Part shown: positions 56,457-64,000 of the stretch, in pieces
Position numbering within the stretch: position 1 is the first letter of the stretch
Layout of the letters: every line of letters begins with the position of its first letter
Assembly: GCA_018398815.1 (NCBI GenBank)
Contig: CM031600.1
Location: 49,242,327 to 49,306,326, forward strand
Direction of reading: 5' to 3'
Length of the DNA stretch: 64,000 nt
DNA from: Conus ventricosus
Lineage: Eukaryota > Mollusca > Gastropoda > Neogastropoda > Conidae
The notes under the pieces: generated by a model
What the model saw: the letters and a program-made list of their open reading frames with translations, nothing else
Database searches by the model: none
Told to the model about the DNA's origin: nothing
Made by a program: the position numbers and the translations under genes

Positions 56457-56824
56457 ATTCTAACTGTAGTGCTTCTGGAAGAGAAATGTTTTACACACTA
56501 CAACAGCAACAAACAAACAAACAAACAAAAACAAAAACAACAAACAACAAAACGGACACGAACGAACGAACTTAATAGTCTGCTCGCTTTCTTGAAAGTG
56601 GTGGACGAACAAAACTGACAGAGGTTGTGACATTTTGAGCAAGAGTGAATTCGAAAATGGGTATAGTTGCACAAATTGTCACAACTGCGATTTGTGACAG
56701 TTTGTGCAGTCCTCCGCTTCTGATATCCTAGGAATTAACCTTTCATTCATTTGATTCGGTGTTTGAAGTAATTAACTTTTCAGTTTGAATCCTCTCAGTG
56801 TAATCCAGTGCAAAAAAGCAGAAA
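56457..56824. repeat. Duplicate of the Polinton insertion site without the Polinton
   Basis: 56457-56670 matches 39423-39643 and 56665-56824 matches 55464-55781. The join reads GTATAGTTGCACAAATTGTC with a single TTGCAC, the uninterrupted target. The copy also lacks about 150 bp that include the MITE right inverted repeat. Confidence 0.9.
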
Positions 56825-56829
56825 TATTA

Positions 56830-56835
<6 letters not shown>

Positions 56836-56891
<56 letters not shown>

Positions 56892-56892
56892 T
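56836..56892. repeat. (GA)n microsatellite
   Basis: Almost perfect AG dinucleotide repeat. Confidence 0.95.
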
Positions 56893-56893
56893 G

Positions 56894-57139
56894 CATAAAT
56901 GTCTGTGACTATGTAAGTGTATGCATAATGTGGTTATCTAAGTGCATATGAATGTCCCTCTAAACATCCCTACAACATACCTGCAAATAATCTTAAAGTA
57001 AATGTTTAACTGGATCAAAAACATAAATGTCTGTGACTATGTAAGTGTATGCATAATGTGGTTATCTAAGTGCATATGAATGTCCCTCTAAACATCCCTA
57101 CAACATACCTGCAAATAATCTTAAAGTAAATGTTTAACT
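56894..57139. repeat. Perfect 118-bp tandem duplication
   Basis: 56894-57011 and 57022-57139 are identical over 118 bp by eye, with a 10-bp spacer. The segment belongs to the 3' end of the adjoining LINE. Confidence 0.9.
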
Positions 57140-57960
57140 CGACCACAAATGAAAGAAAAACAACATTGAAGGCAAACTTTTAATCTGAAGACATCACACA
57201 AAGACACACCTGATAATGGTGGTAAATAAGCGTGAAGAGGTAAACAGTCAAACAGCAGATGCTTGCTGGTTATTTTCGTTCTCCACAAAATACATATTGC
57301 TTCGTTTATATATTTAGTTTTTAAGGCATCAAGTTTTAAGTTATAAAATATTGAAATGAAATTTCTGTATTGATACATATTTTTCACTTGTAAATAAGGA
57401 ATGCTGTTTACACGTTCATGATTAATTAAAAGAGTGTTTTTATTAGCCACACCAAGTAACATGTTTTTGTAGCGTTTTCTGAATCGGCACCAGACGGCTT
57501 GCTTTACTAATTGATTGACTTCAGGTGAAGAAAATGATATATTCAATACTGTGGTGCACTTTTCATTTCTGGCTCCCCTCTTTGCGCATCTATCAGCTAG
57601 CTCATTAACCCAAATACCACAATGCGATGGAATCCAACAGAAGGTGGCATCAGTTCCTTTACATATCAAAACATGAATAAGATGGCTTATTTCATTTACA
57701 AGAAGTTGCTCGAAACGGTATTTGGAAATTTTATGGTTTGCAGAACAGACATTGAATCCACACAAATAACTCTTTAAATATTGATTGTGGCAAGTCAATC
57801 AAATGTGACAACGCCATAATAACAGCTATCATTTCGGCGACAAATATGGATCTGTCTTTTCCGATGGAATATATCTTTTCATCCTTTTGTGATGGTATAA
57901 CAAAAGCAGAACCTGACTGATTGTTAGATAATACTGAACCCTCTGTGTCAACTTTAAGAT
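57121..57960 (-). pseudogene. LINE RNase H domain and C-terminal tail
   Basis: The block at 57800-57960 has VDTEGS, where TDGS is usual, and VAEMIAVIMAL with the catalytic Glu. The open frame 57121-57798 continues with FCWIPSHCGIWVNELADRCA, the region holding the later catalytic Asp of the family, and a Cys-rich tail. Length of about 225 codons for the open part is good for a fossil LINE. Confidence 0.85.
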
Positions 57961-58704
57961 GTTGAGGATATTTCTCTTGTATAACTGTGCATCTTTACAG
58001 AATAAGATAAAATATGGGTTGGTCAGTTTTGCTTACATCAGTGTCATCAAGATCAAAATGTGCCCTGCTTCTTTCCCAAGTTGGGAGAGAGAAATCAAGG
58101 CCACCTTCGCTAGTGTCTCAGAACTGACTGTTGACTCTTTCAAATGATTTTCTGTACAGTGGTAGAATATGATAAAATGGTTTGAGCTCTTTTTGAATAA
58201 TGAGATTCAGGTTGTATAGCAATCTCATTTTCGTTCACACCTATTATCGTGAACACTTCATTACATATTTGGCAAGTCAAGTGTTAGCTTTCTATGTTCG
58301 TCTAATGGTAAAATATTAATTTACTTATAAGTACGGTAAGTTGAAGCATGGAACGGAAGACCAAGACATAATTTATAGGCTTTACCATCTGTGCTTTGGA
58401 GCTTTTGAAACAGTGTTTAGGGGCCCTGAAAAAAGCCTCTTGTGCATGGCATAATTTTGATCGGATCAGTGATGTGACTAAATGTTTTAAAGTGTTTATA
58501 TCCTGACACCAGCTTTGTTTACTGATAATGTTCAAACGTTTAGTGTTTTTCTAGCTTTGTTCAGAAGGTACTGAATATGAAAGTTCCACGTTGATTTAGA
58601 TTTAACATCTAATATACTCCTAAAAATCTAACTAAAGGTTTGTAGTCAAGTGTGACTGCATCCATTTTAAAAGAGGGCAAATCCCTGCATCATATATCCA
58701 GCCT

Positions 58705-58846
58705 TATCCTAACAATTTTTGTTTGTTTGTCAGTATGTGTGTCACCCTTGTCAGTGTGTGTGAAGGGTGCTTGTGTACACTAGGATGTGTGTTTACAGCA
58801 GGCCTCTTTCACCCCACCCCCTTCCCCCTCCTTGTCCTCCCCCCCC

Positions 58847-58879
<33 letters not shown>

Positions 58880-58913
58880 TCCTCTCTCTCTCTCTCTCTC
58901 CTCTCTCTCCTCT

Positions 58914-58949
<36 letters not shown>

Positions 58950-59222
58950 CATATCCTTGCTAGCTGTGCTCACCTTCTGTGTGTGTGTGTGTGTGTGTGT
59001 GTTGTGTGTGTGTGTGGTGTGTGTGTTGTGTGGTGTGTGTGAACCTTTTTTTTGCTATCTTCTTCTTTCTTCTTCTTCTTCTTCTTCTTCTTCCTTTGTT
59101 TCTGTCTGTCACAACTCATTCTGATGATGAAGACACTAAGTGTCGAAACGTCCAAACTTCTTTTTCACCTGTAAGTTGACATTTTACCTTTTTGCTGTTT
59201 CACCTGTTGTGTCAACATCCAA
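58705..59222. mobile_element. Insertion in the LINE: (CT)n/(GT)n-rich PLE-like fragment
   Basis: The LINE reading stops near 59222 and resumes near 58700. Between are (CT)n at 58849-58945, (GT)n at 58977-59040, (CTT)n at 59065-59094, and a hammerhead-like segment at 59120-59155. I found no clear target-site duplication. Confidence 0.6.
59118..59158 (+). ncRNA. Hammerhead-ribozyme-like motif
   Basis: CTGATGATGAAGACAC, a TAA loop, then GTGTC, GAAA and CGTC. The stem GACAC/GTGTC is perfect, and GAAAC with a following GTC fits the hammerhead order, with three to four extra bases after CTGATGA. Typical of PLE ends. Activity is not shown. Confidence 0.5.
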
Positions 59223-61230
59223 TTCTTTTGCAAATAAACACCATATATGTTTTCTCACAAGAAAACAGACCATTCTCAAACATGTATCTATCAAGACGTC
59301 TAATTCATTTTGGTAAAGTTTTTTGTAGTAATTATGTGTTCTTTTAGGAGTGATTTTCCTTACTGAAGTATCATCCATATGCACAGATCGTCAGCATACT
59401 GCACATCCGTGATATTTTTGCTTATAAGTTTTGGAAGATCACAGAGTAAAATGTTAAACAACATTGGAGCTATCACAGAGCCTTGTGGAATTCCCATTGT
59501 AATGATTTAAATCATAGTACGCATTTTCTGCTTTAACTTGTAGCTTTCTGTTTTGAACAAATTCTATGATATAGTAATAAAGATTGCCAGATAGACCAAT
59601 GTTTCTTAATTTGAATAACAATCTGGCATGCCAAACACTTCGAAAGCTCTTTTAAACATAAAACATGTAGCCAAAACGCTTTTTCGTTTTGCAAATTGGT
59701 TTTTAATATTGTGGTTATTTTAACTATATGATTGATGACTGATCTTCCTTTTCGAAAACCGGCTTGATTGTGTGGTATTCCTTTTCGAAAACGGGCTTGA
59801 TTTGTGGTATGACGTCATATTTATTACATTAATATATCAATCTATTCAGAACTATTTTCCCTTAAATAGATTAGAGACATGGAGAGGTTAAAGCTATTAC
59901 CATGTTTTAACATAGTAGTTTTTACTGACTGTTTCCATATTCCGGGCATATAATACCCTCTGACCAAAACTGTTGAAATATTGTTTGTAAAAATTTTATG
60001 AAATTAGTTGAAAGTGTTTAAAGCACATAATTTGAAATTGCGTCTAACCCTACAGATGACATTTTGTAGTTAATGAAAAAATAGTATCTTCACCTCATGT
60101 AATTATAATTTTAATAGGTTTCGTTAACAAAAAGATCACTATTTGCATGTGGCTCATAATAGGGGTGTTCTTTTCTTCCTCTTCTCGAAGCTGTCTCCAT
60201 TCTGGTGAAAACTTTCCATTCGCACTGTTCTTGAGAATAAATCAACAAAAAACTTCTGCCTTTTCCGCTGAAGTTGAAATTTGTTATTTTCAGTTTAATG
60301 GGACACCGAGGAAGAAATAACCCATGTTTCATGTCCCGAAATTTTTTCCACACTTTCTGAAAACCTTTATGCTGATAAACCTCTTTGTCACAGAAGGATG
60401 AACAATATAAACGTTTGGCTTTGGCTACAACTCTGATATGTTTTGGCTTCCTTCATTTCTTCATGTGCCTTTTCTATCATATAGGAATGTGCACTTGAAT
60501 CGTTTCACATTTGATGTTTTTCTTTTTCACTTCCTCAGACTTAATTTTTAGGTATACTTATATTTTTTTATTAACGGCTTCAACGCAATCTTTTGTCCAC
60601 CACACATTTCTAGTATGATTTCTTTTTCTGTTAATTCTACATTTAGGAAGTTTCATTTGTGGCAGAGCGAATCATTTCATTGACATTACTATATAAAACA
60701 TTCATATCATCGTCGTTGTCAAAAATATCATCTACATCAACGTGAGAAAGAAGAGATGAAAATTTCTTCCAGTCTGCGAATTTATAATTGTATTTGGGAA
60801 TATTGTTTTCTGGAAAATTTGTTATTTCTGAATTCTTATTTAATTCAATCTTTAGTGGAAAGTGATCACTTCCAAGAGTGTCTTGATATGTGTGCCAAAT
60901 GCAGTCAAAAGCTAATTGTTGATAAATCAAGGACAAGTCAATGGCACTTGGTTTGTTGGTTTAAAATATCTGGTATCCGAGTGATGCTGCAAGCACAAAG
61001 ATGAGTCCCCCACATTTTAAACGAAGCGATTGCTGGTTACAGTTGAGCAGTCTTTATCCAGAATGGAGAGTGGGCATTAAAATCTCCACCAACCAGCCAT
61101 TTTTCATTACAATTTTTAAACGAATGTAGCCACTCAGTGTTTCGATCATTCGGTCCTTTTGGCAAATAAACGGAGAAAACGTTTAGAACATTCTTGTTAT
61201 TAATTCTAACACTTGCCGCGCAAGAATATA

Positions 61231-61272
61231 AGTCTGGTGTGTGTGTGTGTGTGTGGTGTGTGTGTGTGTGTG

Positions 61273-61324
<52 letters not shown>

Positions 61325-61383
61325 ACATACGTGACTCGGTGTTGTGTGTGTGTGTGTGTGTGTGTGTCTGTGTGTGTGTGTGT

Positions 61384-61426
<43 letters not shown>

Positions 61427-61448
61427 TTGTGTGGTGTGTGTGTGTGTG

Positions 61449-61511
<63 letters not shown>

Positions 61512-61640
61512 TGTCTGTCTGTCTGTCTGTGTCGGTGTCAGTGTCTGTGCGTGTCTGCGTGTGACGGTGTGTGCTTGTGTATACGCGTATTTATGTCCTT
61601 GTGTGTGTGAGTGTGTGCTTACGAGAGTAAAAGTAGGACG
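61231..61640. repeat. Long compound (GT)n microsatellite
   Basis: GT repeat with GA (61408-61425) and TCTG (61509-61530) blocks. Cys-Val frames are not genes. Confidence 0.95.
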
Positions 61641-62112
61641 GAGAATACGAATACGATTTTTTCTCAGCTTTTGAGCGCATTTGCAGTTAGGAATATGGGA
61701 AAGGGGAATCAAATAAACAACCGACTGAAATGAACATATGCAAAACAAAAGACAACATTACTCGTGTCGTGACATGGAAGCCACATAACAGATGATAGTA
61801 AGAAACAGAGTCGGTGAGAGAGCGCAACTGAACAAAACAAAGCAAAACAACAAAAACGTATGAAAGCAATCCTTAAACAGAAGAGTAGCCGTTAACAAGC
61901 TGTCATCATGAAGCACTACCATAAGCAGTGCGATCGATTCCTCCCCCTGCTCTTACCGATAACAACAGGATCCCGGATCCACGGACAGTGGTGACATAGA
62001 GAGCTCGGCCGCACGTCTTCCTCCCTCCCTCTCTTTCTCGGGAGCAGGGGAGGTTGGAGGGGCAGGGAGAGGAGGGGGTACTGACAGGGGAGTGAAAAGC
62101 GTCTTGGCAGCT
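61641..62112. other. Unique spacer, no gene seen
   Basis: Mixed composition, with a short GGAGG-rich patch near 62040-62090. Nothing recognised. Confidence 0.5.
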
Positions 62113-62209
62113 CTATAACAATGTCCTTCTTTTCCGACAGATGGAAGGTTGAAGAAGAAAAAAAGAAAAAAGAAAAACAGGATGCAAAGCATATAAACGT
62201 ACTCCCAGT

Positions 62210-63795
62210 TTATCCTGAATACGCGTGAGATATTCCATAAAGAGGAAAAACCGTCTTGGGCTGGTGTAACCGTTAGTAATGGCTATTCTGGTAAACATCC
62301 GCTATCGTCTGTGACCTAAAATGAACATACTTACAAATTTTTCAGAAAGATCGGCCTATAACTTTCTGAGATTTTCCATAAAGAAGAAAACCATTATGGG
62401 CCGTTAGTAACAGCTCTAACGGTAAACTTAAACATCGGGCATCATCCGTGACCCATAATGAACATGTCTACATATTTTCAGAAATATCGGCCACGTACTT
62501 TCTGAGATATTCCATAAAGAAGAAAAACCGTTACAGGCCGTTACAGCCGACAGTAAAGGCTATAACGTAAACTAAAACATCGGGCATCATCCGTAACCCA
62601 TAATGAACATACCTGCTAATTTTCACAAAGATCGGCCAAGTACTTTCTGAGATATTCCATAAAGAAGAAAAGCGTTACGGCCGTTACAGCCGTTAGTAAC
62701 GGCTATAACAGTAAACTAAAACATCTGGCACCATCCGTAACCCATAGTGACCATACTTGCTAATGTTCACAAAGATCGGCCAAGTACTTTCTGAGATATT
62801 CCATAAAGAAAAAAAAGTTACCGGCCGTTACAGCCGTTAGTAATGCTATAACGGTAAACTAAAACATCAGGCATCATCCTGGATCCATAATGAACATACC
62901 TGCTAATTTTCACAAAGATCGGCCACGTACTTTCTGAGATATTCCATGAAGAAAAACAACCGTTACAGGCCGTTACAGCCGTTAGTAACGGCTATAACGG
63001 TAAACTAAAACATCGGGCATTATTTGTGACCCATAATGAACATACCTACAAATTTTCAGAAAGATCGGCCAAGTGCTTTCTGAGATATTCTATAAGAAGA
63101 AAAACCGTTACAGGCCGTTACAGCCGTTAGTAACGGCTATAACGGGGTAAACTAAAACATCGGGCATCATTCGTGACCCATAATGAACATACCTGCTAAT
63201 TTTCACGAAGATCAGCCAAGTACTTTCTGAAATATTCCATAAAGAAGAAAAAGCGTTACAGGCCGTTACAGCCGTTAGTAACGGCTATAACGTGGTAAAC
63301 TAAAACATCGGACATCATCCGAGACCCATAATGAACATACCTGCTAATTTTCACAAAGATCAGCCAAGTACTTTCTGCGATATTCGATAAAGAAGAAAAA
63401 GCGTTACAGGCCGTTACAGCCGTTAGTAACGGCTGTAACGGTAAACTAAAACATCGGGCATCATCTGTGACCCATAATGAACATTTCTACAAATTTTCAG
63501 GAAGATCGGCCAAGTACTTTTTAATATATTCTAAAAAGAAGAAAAACCGTTATAGGCTGTTACAGCCGTTAGTAACGGCTGTAACGGGTAAACTAAAACA
63601 TCGGGCATCATCCGTGACCCATAATGAACATACCTATTATTTTCACAAAGATCGGCCAAGTACTTTCGGAGATATTCCATAAAGAAGAAAAAGCGTACAT
63701 GGCCGTTACAGCCGTTAAAACGTCGGGCATCATCCTTGACCCATAATGAACATACCTATAAATTTTCAGAAAGATCGACCCAGTAGTTTTGTCTG
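62210..63795. repeat. Satellite array, about 146-bp monomer, about 11 copies
   Basis: The landmark ATATTCCATAAAGAAGAAAA recurs, with variants, near 62229, 62371, 62504, 62651, 62798, 62939, 63086, 63234, 63382, 63525 and 63672. Each monomer holds AAAACATCGGGCATCATCC, TAATGAACATACCT and AAAGATCGGCCAAGTACTTT, and most hold a hairpin GCCGTTAGTAACGGC. The last monomer is shortened. The array ends in a GACA-rich segment. Confidence 0.95.
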
Positions 63796-64000
63796 GAGCG
63801 AGTGGAACACATTTTGACCATGGACACACAGACAGACAGACAGACACACAGACACACAACACAGACAGCATTTCTTCGTTCCCATTCTAAGGTACTCCAT
63901 GTTCTTTAAGAACTGGAAGTACAAAAAGTGGTGGTGGTGGTGGTGTTCAATATATGCATGTACATTTGCGAATACTTCAAAGTCTCTCTCTCATCTCTCT
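63796..64000. other. Post-array segment with (GACA)n and (GGT)n
   Basis: GACAGACAGACA at about 63829-63870 and GTGGTGGTGGTGG near 63930. No gene seen at the window edge. Confidence 0.6.

Larger units (their letters stand above)
57022..61230 (-). mobile_element. I/Jockey-type LINE with RNase H, degraded
   Basis: On the minus strand the order is APE endonuclease, reverse transcriptase, RNase H and C-terminal tail. Endonuclease blocks are VYLPKGPNDRNTEWLHSF and a GGDFNAH motif near 61070-61180, and GSDHFPLKIEL at 60643-60936. The RT has GIPQGSVIAPMLFNILL and the catalytic YADDL near 59395-59500. RNase H follows at 57500-57960. A 0.5-kb insertion splits the RT. RNase H after RT points to the I group within the Jockey superfamily. 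Confidence 0.85.

Overview
This window is non-coding, transposon-dense nuclear DNA from an animal, most likely a marine mollusc (gastropod-like) or another lophotrochozoan. The grounds are very long AC/GT, GA and GATA-type microsatellites, several tRNA-derived SINEs, Penelope-like elements (PLEs), chromodomain Ty3/gypsy, and Polinton and Helitron fossils of metazoan type. I found no host protein-coding gene, rRNA, genuine tRNA gene or CRISPR array. Almost every recognisable ORF belongs to a decayed mobile element. The species call is inference.

Layout. 1-5.1 kb: low-complexity purine, pyrimidine and GT/AC DNA, with a tandem duplication at 4.3-5.0 kb. 5.3-8.7 kb: a tRNA-derived SINE, the 3' end of an R2-like (restriction-like endonuclease) LINE, PLE-like terminal fragments and a Jockey/CR1-like LINE, with the coding pieces on the minus strand. 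8.8-14.2 kb: microsatellites around an 845-bp tRNA-headed retroposon with a 10-bp target-site duplication. 14.2-17.3 kb: a PLE with a GIY-YIG endonuclease domain present twice in inverted orientation, hammerhead-ribozyme-like termini and a broken reverse transcriptase. 17.3-20.5 kb: a Helitron/Helentron remnant made of a minisatellite rich in CCGTTA followed by a PIF1-type helicase. 20.5-24.3 kb: two antisense LINE fragments, one split by a SINE with a 12-bp duplication. 24.3-28.3 kb: poorly interpretable, homopolymer-rich sequence. 28.3-38.2 kb: a chromodomain-bearing Ty3/gypsy retrotransposon with two LTRs.

38.4-55.7 kb: a three-level nest. A CR1-like LINE fragment holds a TA-flanked element with perfect 34-bp inverted ends, and this holds a full-length 15,820-bp Polinton/Maverick (39644-55463). 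The Polinton has a 6-bp duplication (TTGCAC) and 234-bp terminal inverted repeats, each of which is itself palindromic. It carries remnants of a protein-primed-type DNA polymerase B, a major capsid protein, an A32-like packaging ATPase, a retroviral-type integrase and several conserved but uncharacterised Polinton proteins. All large genes are broken by stops and frameshifts. A second copy of the insertion site without the Polinton lies about 1 kb downstream (56457-56824).

56.9-61.2 kb: an antisense I/Jockey-type LINE with endonuclease, reverse transcriptase and RNase H, interrupted by a microsatellite-rich insertion. 61.2-64 kb: a GT microsatellite and then an about 146-bp-period satellite in which most monomers carry a CCGTTA hairpin. 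No operon-like cooperation is expected. The genes that would have worked together are those inside each element, above all the virion-morphogenesis and replication set of the Polinton.
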